A DNA stretch of 64,000 nucleotides from NCBI RefSeq assembly GCF_036345175.1, contig NZ_CP107780.1, positions 10,416,001 through 10,480,000 of the forward strand, written 5' to 3'. This DNA is from Streptomyces sp. NBC_00576 (lineage in GTDB: Bacteria > Actinomycetota > Actinomycetes > Streptomycetales > Streptomycetaceae). The number at the start of each line of letters is the position of its first letter. The first letter of the stretch is position 1. Below, one piece after another: positions 44,104 to 52,946 of this stretch. A model generated the notes under the pieces. The model was given only the letters and a program-made list of their open reading frames with translations, ran no database searches and was not told where the DNA came from. A program made the position numbers and the translations under genes.

Positions 44104-46959
44104 GTGGGTTCTCCGTCCCTGTCCGCCGCCCACCGCGTTCCGTTCCGTGACCCGGCGCTGCCGGTCGACAAGCGCGTCGACGACCTGCTCGGGCGGCTCA
44201 CGCTCGACGAGCGGACCGCGCTGCTGCACCAGTACGCGCCGGCCGTCGAGCGCCTCGGCATCGCCTCGTTCCGTACCGGCACGGAGGCGCTGCACGGTGT
44301 GTCCTGGCTCGGCGAGGCGACGGTCTTTCCACAGGCCGTGGGGTTGGGCGCGACCTGGGACGAGAATCTGGTCCGCGAGGTGGCCGAGGCCGTCTCGGTC
44401 GAACTGCGTGCCTTCCACCAGCACCGTCCGACGGCGAACGGCATCGGCGTCAACAGTCTGCAGGCGTGGGCGCCCGTGGTGAACCTGCTGCGCGACCCGC
44501 GGTGGGGCCGCAACGAGGAGGGCTACTCCGAGGATCCGGTGCACACCGCGCGCCTCGGTATCGCGTACTGCCAGGGCCTGGCCGGCGACCATCCCGACTT
44601 CCTGCGCGCCGCCCCGGTGCTCAAGCACTTCCTCGCCTACAACAACGAGAACGACCGCTGCGTCACCTCCTCCGGTCTGCGCCCCCGCGTGCTGCACGAG
44701 TACGACCTGGCCGCCTTCCGCCCGATCATCGCCTCCGGCGCGGCCACCGGTGCGATGGCCGCCTACAACCTGGTCAACGGGCGCCCCTGCCACGTCAGTC
44801 CGCTCATCGAGGACGAGCTGCGGCGCTGGGCTCGGCAGGCCGGCCACGAACTGTTCGTGGTCAGCGACGAGGAAGCGCCCTGCAACCTGGTGGAACTGGA
44901 GCACTACTTCGAGGACCACGCCACGTCCCACGCCGCCGCGCTGAAAGCCGGCATCGACAGTTTCACCGATCACCGCGAGGACAGCGCGACCGTGATCGGC
45001 CGACTGCGCGAGGCGCTGGAGCGCGGACTGATCGAGGAGGAGGACGTGAACCGGGCGGTGCGCCGCCAGCTGCAACTCCGCTTCCGTCTCGGTGAGTTCG
45101 ACCCCGAGCTCGACCCGTACGCCGGCACCGGCCCGGAGGTGATCGACTCGGCCGAGCACCGCGCCCTGGCTCTGCGCGCCGCGACCGAGTCGGTCGTACT
45201 GCTCAAGAACGACGGCCTGCTGCCCCTCCGGGCGGACCGGGCACCGCGCATCGCCGTCATCGGCCCGCACGCCGACGCCCTGTACGAGGACTGGTACAGC
45301 GGCACCCTGCCCTACCGGGTCGGCATCGCGTCCGGACTGCGCGCGGCGGCGGGTGACGTCGTCGCCGTGGAGGCCGCCGACCGTATCGCCCTGCGCTCCC
45401 ACACCACGGGCGAACCACTCGGCAACGCCGCTTACGACGTCACCGAGTGGGGCGACGGCGTGCTGACCCTGCGCGACGCCGACACCGGCCGCTACCTCAC
45501 CCGCAAGGACGACGACTCGCTCGTCGCGGACCACGAGATGATCAAGACCTGGTTCGTCAACGAAACCTTCCTCCTGGAAACAGATCCTTTCGGCGACGCC
45601 GACACCGTCCTCCTGCGCAACGTCTTCACCGGCCGCTACGCCGTCGTCGACCCGGACGACGGCAGGGTCACCACCACCGCCGACAGCCCGCAGAAGGCCG
45701 AACGCTGGCATCGCGAGCTGCTGCGGGACGGCCACGCCGACGCCCGCAGCGCAGCCGCGGCGGCCGACATCGCCATCGTCGTCCTCGGAAACCACCCGCT
45801 CATCAACGGCCGCGAGACCGAGGACCGTACGGGCACCGCCCTGCCCGCCACCCAGGAGGCCCTGCTGCGCGAGGTCGCCGCGGTCCGCCCGGAGACCGCG
45901 CTCGTCGTCATGAGCAGCTACCCGTACGCCCTCGACTGGGCGGACGAACACCTGCCCGCCGTGGTGTGGACCTCCCACGGCGGGCAGGAGACAGGCCGGG
46001 CGCTGGCCGCCGTACTGCTCGGCGAGGTCGACGCGTCGGGCCGGCTGCCGCAGACCTGGTACCTCGGCGACGACGAGCTTCCGCACCCGCTCGACTACGA
46101 CATCATCAAGGCCGGCTGGACCTACCAGTACCACCGCGGCGCACCTCTGTACCCCTTCGGCCACGGCCTGTCCTACGCCGAATTCGACTACGGCGACCTG
46201 CGGTTGTCCACGCCGACGGTGTCTCAGGACGGCACGCTCGACGTCTCGGTGACGCTGTCCAACACCGGCGCACGGCCCGGTACCGAGGTGGTCCAGCTCT
46301 ACGTCCGGGCCGTGGACGCGCGGTACGAGGCGCCCCGGCTGAAGCTCGCCGACTTCCGCAAGGTGCCCCTGGAGCCCGGGCAGAGCCGGGAAGTGGACTT
46401 CCGGCTCTCCGCCGAACAGCTCGCCCACTGGGACGTGACCACCGGCGCCTTCACCGTGGACCCAGGCGCCTACGAGGTCCTCGTCGCCCGCTCCGCCGAA
46501 CACATCGTCGAGGCCGCACCGTTGACGGTGACCGGGACCGCCCCCGCACCCCGCGTCGTAGCCGGCCGGCGCATCCGGGCCGCCGACTTCGACGACTGCA
46601 CGGACGTCACCCTCGTCGACGCCACCCGTGCCGCCGGCGACGCGGTCACCCCGACCGATCCCACCCGGCCCGCGACACTGCTGTTCCAGTCCGTCGACCT
46701 GTCCGGCGTCACCCGCGTCGAGGCGGAGGTCGCCCGCGAGAGCGCCGGGTCGGGCGAGGCCCGCCTTGAGGTCAGGTTCGGCGACCGGCTCCTCGCGGAG
46801 CTCGCCCCACCGGTCACCGGCAGCCGCTACACGTGGACCACGGCGACCGCCGACACGACCCCGTCAGCCGACGGCATCCACGACCTACGGCTGACCCTGC
46901 ACGGCGACTTCCGCCTCGCCACCTTCTCCTTCGGCGCCTCCGAGAACGGAACCGCATGA
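44104..46959 (+). CDS. GH3-family beta-glucosidase/beta-xylosidase with inserted beta-trefoil-like domain
   Basis: A 951-residue intracellular enzyme. N-terminal barrel: LLGRLTLDERTALLHQYAPA, DPRWGRNEEGYSEDP, KHFLAYNNEND. The nucleophile is Asp255 in FVVSDEEAP. The C-terminal GH3 domain is split by an insert of about 110 residues (RIALRSHTTGEPLGNAAYDV to TTADSPQKAERWHREL) with a fascin/beta-trefoil-like pattern (TLRDADTGRYLTRKDDDSLV). It then resumes at AADIAIVVLGNHPLINGRET and a fibronectin-III tail. A final CBM6-like sandwich ends the protein. The GTG at 44104 follows AGGGG and lies past the operator. Its stop overlaps GH1 by four bases (ATGA). Confidence 0.9.
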   Translation: MGSPSLSAAHRVPFRDPALPVDKRVDDLLGRLTLDERTALLHQYAPAVERLGIASFRTGTEALHGVSWLGEATVFPQAVGLGATWDENLVREVAEAVSVELRAFHQHRPTANGIGVNSLQAWAPVVNLLRDPRWGRNEEGYSEDPVHTARLGIAYCQGLAGDHPDFLRAAPVLKHFLAYNNENDRCVTSSGLRPRVLHEYDLAAFRPIIASGAATGAMAAYNLVNGRPCHVSPLIEDELRRWARQAGHELFVVSDEEAPCNLVELEHYFEDHATSHAAALKAGIDSFTDHREDSATVIGRLREALERGLIEEEDVNRAVRRQLQLRFRLGEFDPELDPYAGTGPEVIDSAEHRALALRAATESVVLLKNDGLLPLRADRAPRIAVIGPHADALYEDWYSGTLPYRVGIASGLRAAAGDVVAVEAADRIALRSHTTGEPLGNAAYDVTEWGDGVLTLRDADTGRYLTRKDDDSLVADHEMIKTWFVNETFLLETDPFGDADTVLLRNVFTGRYAVVDPDDGRVTTTADSPQKAERWHRELLRDGHADARSAAAAADIAIVVLGNHPLINGRETEDRTGTALPATQEALLREVAAVRPETALVVMSSYPYALDWADEHLPAVVWTSHGGQETGRALAAVLLGEVDASGRLPQTWYLGDDELPHPLDYDIIKAGWTYQYHRGAPLYPFGHGLSYAEFDYGDLRLSTPTVSQDGTLDVSVTLSNTGARPGTEVVQLYVRAVDARYEAPRLKLADFRKVPLEPGQSREVDFRLSAEQLAHWDVTTGAFTVDPGAYEVLVARSAEHIVEAAPLTVTGTAPAPRVVAGRRIRAADFDDCTDVTLVDATRAAGDAVTPTDPTRPATLLFQSVDLSGVTRVEAEVARESAGSGEARLEVRFGDRLLAELAPPVTGSRYTWTTATADTTPSADGIHDLRLTLHGDFRLATFSFGASENGTA

Positions 46960-48353
46960 ACACCCCCGCCTTCCCGATGCTCCCCGCCGGGTTCCGATTC
47001 GGCGCCGCCACCGCCGCCTACCAGATCGAGGGCGCCCACGACGAGGACGGCCGCGGCCCCTCCATCTGGGACACCTTCAGCCACACCCCGGGCCGTACGC
47101 TCGACGGCGCCACCGGCGACACGGCCGCCGACCACTACCACCGCTACCCCGAGGACATCGCGCTGCTGCGGGACCTCGGCGTCGACAGCTACCGGTTCTC
47201 GATCTCCTGGTCCCGCCTGCTGCCGGAGGGAACAGGCCAGGCCAACCCCAAGGGCCTGGACTTCTACGACCGGCTGATCGACGAGCTGCTCGCCGCCGGC
47301 ATCGCCCCCGCCGTCACCCTCTACCACTGGGACCTGCCGCAGGCTCTGGAAGACCGTGGCGGCTGGCGCGTCCGGGACACCGCGGAGGCGCTCGCGGCAT
47401 ACGCGGCCCTCGCCGCCGAGCGCTACGGAGACCGGGTGCAGCGCTGGATCACCCTCAACGAGCCGTACTGCTCCGCCTTCGTCGGCCACGCCGAGGGCCG
47501 CCACGCGCCCGGCACCCGGGAGGGCAGCGGCGCCCTGGCCGCCGCCCACCACCTGCTCGTCGGCCACGGCCTGGCGGTACGCGCCCTGCGCGCGGCGGGT
47601 GTCCGGGAAGTCGGCATCACCCTCAACCTGGACCGAATCCACGCCGCCTCGGACCGGCCCGAGGACACGGCGGCCCGCCGCCGCGCCGAGACCCTGCACA
47701 ACGACATCTGGGCCGAGCCGCTGTTCGCCGGACGCTACCCCGCACACGAGGCGGAAACCTGGGCCCACCTCGCCGACGGCCCCTGGCGGCAGGCGGACGA
47801 CCTGACAGTGATCGGCACGCCGCTGGACTTCGTCGGCCTGAACTACTACCGGCCGGTATGTGTGACCGCCGCACCGCACCAGGCGCCCGATCCCGAACAG
47901 CGCACCGCGGTCGACATCGGCGTGGCCGAGACGGACCCGTACGGCACCCGGCACACCACCATGGGCTGGCCGGTCGTCCCCTCCGCCTTCACCGAACTGC
48001 TCCGCCAACTCCACGACCGCTACCCGCGGTTGCCCCCGATCTGGATCACTGAGAACGGATCCGCCGAGGCCGACACCGTCGCACCCGACAGCCACGTCCA
48101 CGACGACGACCGGACCCGCTACCTCGCCGACCACCTCCAGGCGGTCGCCGACGCGATCGCCGCCGGCGTGGATGTGCGCGGCCACTACGTCTGGTCGCTG
48201 CTGGACAACTTCGAGTGGGCGCGCGGCTACGACCAGCGGTTCGGCCTGGTCCGCGTCGACTACGACACCCAGACCCGCACGCCCAAGGACAGCTACCGCT
48301 GGTACCGGGACCTGATCACAGCACACCGCGCCCGGACGAAGGACGCCCGATGA
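46956..48353 (+). CDS. GH1-family beta-glucosidase
   Basis: A 465-residue intracellular retaining beta-glycosidase. It opens FRFGAATAAYQIEGAHDEDG, with acid/base Glu169 in TLNEPYC, nucleophile Glu366 in WITENGSAE, FVGLNYYRPV and the C-terminal GHYVWSLLDNFEWARGYDQR. Length and motifs are full. The start overlaps the GH3 stop (ATGA) and its stop overlaps the start of the broken GH31 gene in the same way, so GH3-GH1-GH31 formed one operon for finishing cellobiose- or xyloglucan-type oligosaccharides. Confidence 0.95.
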   Translation: MNTPAFPMLPAGFRFGAATAAYQIEGAHDEDGRGPSIWDTFSHTPGRTLDGATGDTAADHYHRYPEDIALLRDLGVDSYRFSISWSRLLPEGTGQANPKGLDFYDRLIDELLAAGIAPAVTLYHWDLPQALEDRGGWRVRDTAEALAAYAALAAERYGDRVQRWITLNEPYCSAFVGHAEGRHAPGTREGSGALAAAHHLLVGHGLAVRALRAAGVREVGITLNLDRIHAASDRPEDTAARRRAETLHNDIWAEPLFAGRYPAHEAETWAHLADGPWRQADDLTVIGTPLDFVGLNYYRPVCVTAAPHQAPDPEQRTAVDIGVAETDPYGTRHTTMGWPVVPSAFTELLRQLHDRYPRLPPIWITENGSAEADTVAPDSHVHDDDRTRYLADHLQAVADAIAAGVDVRGHYVWSLLDNFEWARGYDQRFGLVRVDYDTQTRTPKDSYRWYRDLITAHRARTKDAR

Positions 48354-49010
48354 AGTTCACGGACGGCTACTGGCTGATGCGCCCGGGATGCACCGCACGC
48401 GCTACGCCACCGAGATCGCGGACGTCCGCGCCGACGAACACCGGATGACCCTCTACGCCCCGGTCAAGCACGTCACCCGCCGCGGCGGCACCCTCAACAG
48501 CCCGCTGCTGACCGTGGAGTGCTGGTCCCCGGCCGAGGGCGTGATCGGGGTGCGCACCACCCACCACGCCGGATCCGTGCATCCGGGCCCGGAGTTCGCG
48601 CTGCCCGGCTCCGAGGAGGCCGCGGCCAAGGTCCACCGGGACGGCTCGCTGCTGGAGCTCACCTCCGGCGAACTGACCCTGCGCGTGGACACGTCGGGGC
48701 CATGGCGACCATCCCGCTGGCGGCCGACGACCAGCGTCCGGTCTCCGCCCGGGCCGAGCACGTCGAACTGCGGGTGCACGCCTTCACCGACGGTGCCGAA
48801 CGCACGGTCGTCGTCCCGCGTACCGACGGCCCCGGCGAGACAGCCCGCTTCCAGGTACGCCGCGAGGGCGACCGGCTCCGCGTGACGACCGACAGCCCAC
48901 ACCCGTGGCAGCTGCGCATCGGCGGTCCGGACGCCATCCGGCACCCTGGCACCGCCGGACCCGCGGTGAGCGACTTCCTCTACGAGGACTGCGAGGACTG
49001 CGAGGGCTAG
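48350..49010 (+). pseudogene. Alpha-xylosidase (GH31) remnant with the catalytic domain deleted
   Basis: It begins MKFTDGYWLMRPG, the family start, then shifts frame near 48390 into RYATEIADVRADEHRMTLYA, PVKHVTRRGGTLNSPLLTVE, CWSPAEGVIGVRTTHHAGSV up to LRVDTSGPW. At about 48700 it jumps to PLAADDQRPVSARAEHVELR, VHAFTDGAERTVVVPRTDGP and TARFQVRREGDRLRVTTDSP, the C-terminal beta domain of a GH31 enzyme. About 450 residues of barrel with the two catalytic Asp are gone. An IS630-type element starts 17 bases later. The gene would have removed xylose from xyloglucan oligosaccharides and was part of the GH3-GH1 operon. Confidence 0.85.
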
Positions 49011-49026
49011 GGGGCTAGGGGGGCTA

Positions 49027-50159
49027 GTCTTCTGAGTCAGGAATTCCATTCAGATGTGTAGGCTTGCCCTATGGCACGGACGGGGCGGCCGAAGGTCGAG
49101 TTGACGTTGTCGGACGAGGAGCGGGCCGCTCTCGAGGGGTGGGTGCGGCGCCGTTCGACACCGCAGGCATGGGCCCTGCGGTGTCGGATCATCCTGGCCT
49201 GCGCCCAGGGTGCTTCGAACAAGGACGTGGCTGCTCAACTCGGGTCCACGCCTCATGCGGTGGGCCGCTGGCGGGCCCGGTTCGTGCAGTATCGAATCGC
49301 CGGGCTGGGTGACATGCCGCGTCCGGGTGGGCCGCGGACGGTGACGGACGAGCAGGTCGCCGCGCTGGTCGCCAGAACGCTGGAGTCCACACCGAATCAC
49401 GCCACCCACTGGTCAACGCGTTCGATGGCGAAGGAACTGGGCTTGTCGCAGTCGACCGTGTCGCGGATCTGGCGGGCGTTCGGCCTGCAGCCGCACCGCT
49501 CGGAGACGTTCAAGTTGTCGACGGATCCGTACTTCGTCGACAAGGTCCACGACGTCGTCGGCCTCTACCTGGACCCGCCTGAGAGAGCTCTGGTGTTCTG
49601 CGTCGACGAGAAGTCGCAGATCCAGGCACTCGACCGCTCTCAGCCGGTGCTGCCGATGATGCCCGGAGTTCCCCAGCGGACCACCCACGACTACGTCCGC
49701 GCCGGCACCACCACACTGTTCGCCGCCCTGGAGGTCGCCACGGGAAAAGTGATCGGCTCTCTCCACCGCCGCCATCGCGCCGAGGAATTCAAGAAGTTCC
49801 TCATCAAGCTCGACCGCGAAGTTCCCGCTGGTCTCGATGTCCACCTCGTGCTGGACACCTACGCCACCCACAAGACTCCGGCCATCAAGACCTGGCTGCT
49901 GGCCCACCCTCGCTTCCACCTTCGCTTCACCCCGACCGGGTCATCCTGGCTCAACCTCGTCGAGCGGTGGTTCGCCGAACTCACCAACAAACAGATACGG
50001 CGAGGCGTCCACAAGACCGTCCAGGCTCTCGAGAAGGACATCCGCAACTGGATTGCCGCCTGGAACACCGAGCCGAGACCCTACGTCTGGACGAAGACCG
50101 CAGACGAAATCCTCGAACGCCTCGCCTCATATCTGAACAGAATTCCTGACTCAGAAGAC
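49027..50159 (+). mobile_element. IS630-family insertion sequence, intact, TA duplication
   Basis: An element of about 1133 bp. The left end GTCTTCTGAGTCAGGAATTC and right end GAATTCCTGACTCAGAAGAC are perfect inverted repeats for about 19-20 bases, with further partial pairing. TA at 49025-49026 and 50160-50161 is the target duplication, giving CTAG at both borders as is usual for this family. The single transposase gene is complete. A solo copy of the right end lies at 51858-51882. Confidence 0.9.
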
Positions 50160-50162
50160 TAG
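49071..50162 (+). CDS. IS630-family transposase
   Basis: A 363-residue DDE transposase. N-terminal helix-turn-helix domains: GASNKDVAAQLGSTPHAVGR and STRSMAKELGLSQSTVSRIW. Catalytic triad: Asp in VFCVDEKSQIQALD, Asp in LVLDTYATHKTPA and Glu in SSWLNLVERWFAELTNKQIR, the last being the IS630 signature. The reading frame is uninterrupted, so the element may still be active. Codon use is slightly less GC-biased than the flanking genes. The stop codon lies in the right end of the element. Confidence 0.95.
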   Translation: MARTGRPKVELTLSDEERAALEGWVRRRSTPQAWALRCRIILACAQGASNKDVAAQLGSTPHAVGRWRARFVQYRIAGLGDMPRPGGPRTVTDEQVAALVARTLESTPNHATHWSTRSMAKELGLSQSTVSRIWRAFGLQPHRSETFKLSTDPYFVDKVHDVVGLYLDPPERALVFCVDEKSQIQALDRSQPVLPMMPGVPQRTTHDYVRAGTTTLFAALEVATGKVIGSLHRRHRAEEFKKFLIKLDREVPAGLDVHLVLDTYATHKTPAIKTWLLAHPRFHLRFTPTGSSWLNLVERWFAELTNKQIRRGVHKTVQALEKDIRNWIAAWNTEPRPYVWTKTADEILERLASYLNRIPDSED

Positions 50163-50257
50163 GCCGTGTTTCAGAAGTCTCCGTGGAAGAGGGAGCGGCA
50201 TTCGGTGCGTGCTCTCGGCATGCCGGGCGTCGCGACGCTGCGGGTGAATACACCTAG

Positions 50258-50365
50258 GCCCTGGGCCGCCGTCCAGGCCCTGGTCGAGCACGGGCTTCGC
50301 GCACCTCAAGAACTGGCGCGCGCGCTGGCCAAGGTTCACCTTACAAGTCGCGCAAATCGGGCGCC
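50258..50365 (+). pseudogene. IS5-type transposase C-terminal fragment, frameshifted
   Basis: QALVEHG followed (after a one-base shift) by FAHLKNW and then (after another) by ALAKVHLTSRA resembles the conserved C-terminus of IS5-group transposases (E-H-x-F-A-H-L-K-N-W-R). About 35 codons remain between the IS630 element and the esterase gene. The assignment rests on one motif. Confidence 0.5.
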
Positions 50366-50472
50366 CGTTGATCTATTTCTTCCCTTCAAATTGGTTGACA
50401 TTCAGGGGTGGAACGTCGGACGTTCAGCCGTTACCCACCGATGCGCCACAGGGACGGAGAGATGGCACACAG

Positions 50473-51579
50473 ATGACTTTCAGAGGAGGGAACCCGAAGC
50501 CAGGGCGCGGGAGGCGCCCGGCAGCGCCTGCCGCGGTGGACGCGGGCCCGCGGTATGAGCTGAGGCAACTGGTCCCCATGAAGAGCGTCTCGGAGCAGGT
50601 GCACACCGCAGGGCGGGTCAAAAACCTGGGGAAGACGGTGCAGTTCAGCTGGCCCGGGGTGTACTTCGAGGGCCGCTTCCGCGGGACCGGGATCGGGGTG
50701 GTACTCGACTGCGCGACCGCCGACTACGACGTCCAGGTCGACGGGGCCACCGTCGCAACCCTGGTCACACCCGGCGACACCACGCACTGGATCAACGGCC
50801 TGCGGGACAGCGAGCACACGGTCCGGGTCGTCAAACGCAACGACACCCCGGGGGACACCAGCACGTTCGGAGGCTTCGTTGCCGCGCCCGGGGGCGCCGT
50901 ACTGAGCAAGCCGGCGCCCCGGGACCGCCAGATCGAGTTCATCGGGGACTCCATCACGGTGGGCTATGGCAATGTGTCGGGCACCAGCGACTGCAATCCG
51001 GAGCACCTCAAGCGGAACACCAACAGCGACGTGAGCCACGGCGCCCTCACCGCCCAGCAGCTGGACGCCGATTACCAGATCAACGGCTTCTCCGGCCTCG
51101 GCATGGTGCGCAACGTCGCCGGCATCTGCCCGGACGTCACGTACCGGACTTACTACGACCGCGCCCTGCTGAACATGGACGGCGACGTCTGGCAGAACCC
51201 GGGAACGTGGCGCCCCCAGATCGTGGTGGTCAACCTTGGCTCCAACGACTTCTCCGACCTCACCCCCGGTGAACCGTGGACGCCCGACAGCCTCGCGGCC
51301 GCCTACTGCACCGCCTACGGCGAGTTCCTCCGGAAACTGCGGACTCGCTACGGTGCCGGCACCACCCTCGTAGCCGTCGGCTTCGACAGAAACGCCGAGC
51401 ATGTGCGGCAGGTGGTCGAGGCGCGCAACGACGCCGGCGACAGCCGGGTCCACTACTGGTTCCTCGAACAGTCGGGCCTGGACTTCCTCGGATGTGACGG
51501 GCACACCTCGGCTCACGACGACCGGGTGATCGCCGGCCGGCTTGCCCCGTTCCTCAGGAGCCTGCCGACGGGATGGTAA
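50473..51579 (+). CDS. SGNH/GDSL esterase, CE2-like (deacetylase), atypical N-terminus
   Basis: A 368-residue protein. An N-terminal jelly roll (FSWPGVYFEGRFRGTGIGVV to TTHWINGLRDSEHTVRVV) is followed by an SGNH hydrolase domain with nucleophile Ser160 in FIGDSITVGYGN, Gly/Asn blocks FSGLGMVRN and NLGSNDF, and CDGHTS for the catalytic Asp-x-His. This is the CE2 architecture (acetyl-xylan and gluco-oligosaccharide deacetylases). No signal peptide is present: the N-terminus MTFRGGNPKPGRGRRPAAPA is basic and Pro-rich, and the IS-rich region upstream may have replaced it. The start is uncertain; an ATG at 50578 is possible. Confidence 0.82.
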   Translation: MTFRGGNPKPGRGRRPAAPAAVDAGPRYELRQLVPMKSVSEQVHTAGRVKNLGKTVQFSWPGVYFEGRFRGTGIGVVLDCATADYDVQVDGATVATLVTPGDTTHWINGLRDSEHTVRVVKRNDTPGDTSTFGGFVAAPGGAVLSKPAPRDRQIEFIGDSITVGYGNVSGTSDCNPEHLKRNTNSDVSHGALTAQQLDADYQINGFSGLGMVRNVAGICPDVTYRTYYDRALLNMDGDVWQNPGTWRPQIVVVNLGSNDFSDLTPGEPWTPDSLAAAYCTAYGEFLRKLRTRYGAGTTLVAVGFDRNAEHVRQVVEARNDAGDSRVHYWFLEQSGLDFLGCDGHTSAHDDRVIAGRLAPFLRSLPTGW

Positions 51580-51905
51580 GGGACGTGGCCACCCGTGAAC
51601 CGGGTCAGGGACTGCTACCCGCCGCCAGAACCCCCTGTGTGCCCTGCCGCTGGGCGACTTGATCACCTGAGTCGAGAGCAGCAGCACAGGCGAAGGCTAC
51701 GGGGGTCCGCTGTGGGACAGGCTCACCGCGGCAGCGGTCCCCGGCCCCACTGTCGGGTCTGGCCGCCGGGTGAGGAGCTGATCTCGCAGCCGAACTGGGC
51801 GTCGCCTTACGTGGCGCTCATCGCCGCTGTCTCCCCTCGATCCGCTGACCTGATAACAGAATTCCTGACTCAGAAGACTAGGTGGGACTGTGCGGGCCCT
51901 GAGCC
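51580..51905. other. Intergenic region with a solo IS end; no gene
   Basis: About 325 bases between the esterase and a convergent membrane-protein gene. Apart from the solo IS630 end at 51858-51882 nothing recognisable is seen. Confidence 0.5.
51858..51882 (+). repeat. Solo right end of the IS630-type element
   Basis: CAGAATTCCTGACTCAGAAG and the following ACTAG repeat exactly the right end of the element at 50138-50162. No left end or transposase sequence is attached. It marks a former insertion or a recombination between copies. Confidence 0.85.
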
Positions 51906-52874
51906 TCACCAGCCCACGCGATCCCCGTGTTCGAGGCTCATGCGCCGGTCGTTGAGCCGTTGGAAGTAGGCGCGCTGGTCATCGAAGATAGCCTTGACGG
52001 TGGAGTTGGACCGCTCGAGATGGCCGAGTGCTTCCGGGCCGAACACGGCCATGGCGCGCACGGCCTCGTCCGGTGTGTACGGCTCCGTGCGGCCGGCCGG
52101 GTCCACGGCTGCCCAGTGAGCGCGAGCCTCGGCGATCGCCCGTTCGCCGCGTGCGGTCGCGCTGGGAAGCTTGGCTTTCACGGTGGCGGACGTGAGCCCG
52201 CTGGTCAGCATCGCCGCGCTCCAGAACGCGCTCATGACGATGCCGAGGAGGAGGCACGACACGAGGCGGTGGTTGTTCGGGTCCCACCACAGGGCTTGGA
52301 GGCCAGTGAGGAGCAGACCGACGATGCCGGCCGCGAGCGTCGTGCGATGAGGAGGGTTTTCGACCTCGATCGTCAGGGCGTCGGCGGGGCGGATGTACCC
52401 GTCGGTGACGAGTTCCTGGTAGAGAGCCCCCATGGCTGTGTCGCTGTCGAGGCGCAGGGGGGAGCCGTCACTGCCGGTTGCCTTGGCGATGATCTGCTGC
52501 TCACGGGTCCACGTCTCGCCCATTTTGGCGATGGCCCGGGATGATGCGGCCCGGCCGCGGGATCTCGGCTGACGCACTTCCAGATAGCTGGAGCCGAGTG
52601 CTTTCGACCGCTGCAGAAGGCCGTGAAGGAGCATGTCGACGACGAGCGTGTCCCGTGCCCAGCTGTGGTGATAGGCGATCAGGGCGAGTGAAGTCGTCCC
52701 GAGCAAGGGTTGTCTGCCCGGGGCGGCGTCCTCGGGTTGCCGTTCCGCTTCGAGGTGTCGCTCAACTGCCTCGGCCCTGATCTGTCTGTCGCGTCGAAAA
52801 TCGTTCCACTCCGTTGACTTGTACAGCGCGTAGAAAACGCCCCAGACGCTGAACAGCCCTATCCAGTCCCCCAT
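51906..52874 (-). CDS. Membrane protein of unknown function
   Basis: A 322-residue protein that I cannot assign. It starts with a short hydrophobic helix (MGDWIGLFSVWGVFYALYKS) and then a charged stretch. A soluble part contains YHHSWARDTLVVDMLLHGLL and MGETWTREQQIIAKATGSDG. Two helices follow (TLAAGIVGLLLTGLQALWW and LVSCLLLGIVMSAFWSAAML), then a soluble acidic C-terminus (TPDEAVRAMAVFGPEALGHL). The helix-soluble-two-helix-soluble order recalls DUF2207-type proteins, but motifs are not clear. The ATG at 52874 is chosen over upstream codons because the helix starts there. It lies 73 bases after the AKR gene on the same strand. Confidence 0.7.
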   Translation of the reverse strand: MGDWIGLFSVWGVFYALYKSTEWNDFRRDRQIRAEAVERHLEAERQPEDAAPGRQPLLGTTSLALIAYHHSWARDTLVVDMLLHGLLQRSKALGSSYLEVRQPRSRGRAASSRAIAKMGETWTREQQIIAKATGSDGSPLRLDSDTAMGALYQELVTDGYIRPADALTIEVENPPHRTTLAAGIVGLLLTGLQALWWDPNNHRLVSCLLLGIVMSAFWSAAMLTSGLTSATVKAKLPSATARGERAIAEARAHWAAVDPAGRTEPYTPDEAVRAMAVFGPEALGHLERSNSTVKAIFDDQRAYFQRLNDRRMSLEHGDRVGW

Positions 52875-52946
52875 GCGGGACAGTGTGATCGCGCCGGTCT
52901 CCTCGGTGCAATGACGAGGCAGGGACCTCGCCACATCGTTACGGCC

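Noticed and set aside
43978..46503. An 841-codon open frame opposite the GH3 gene
   Set aside because: Antisense shadow of GH3; it runs across the shared operator region and has no recognisable domain.
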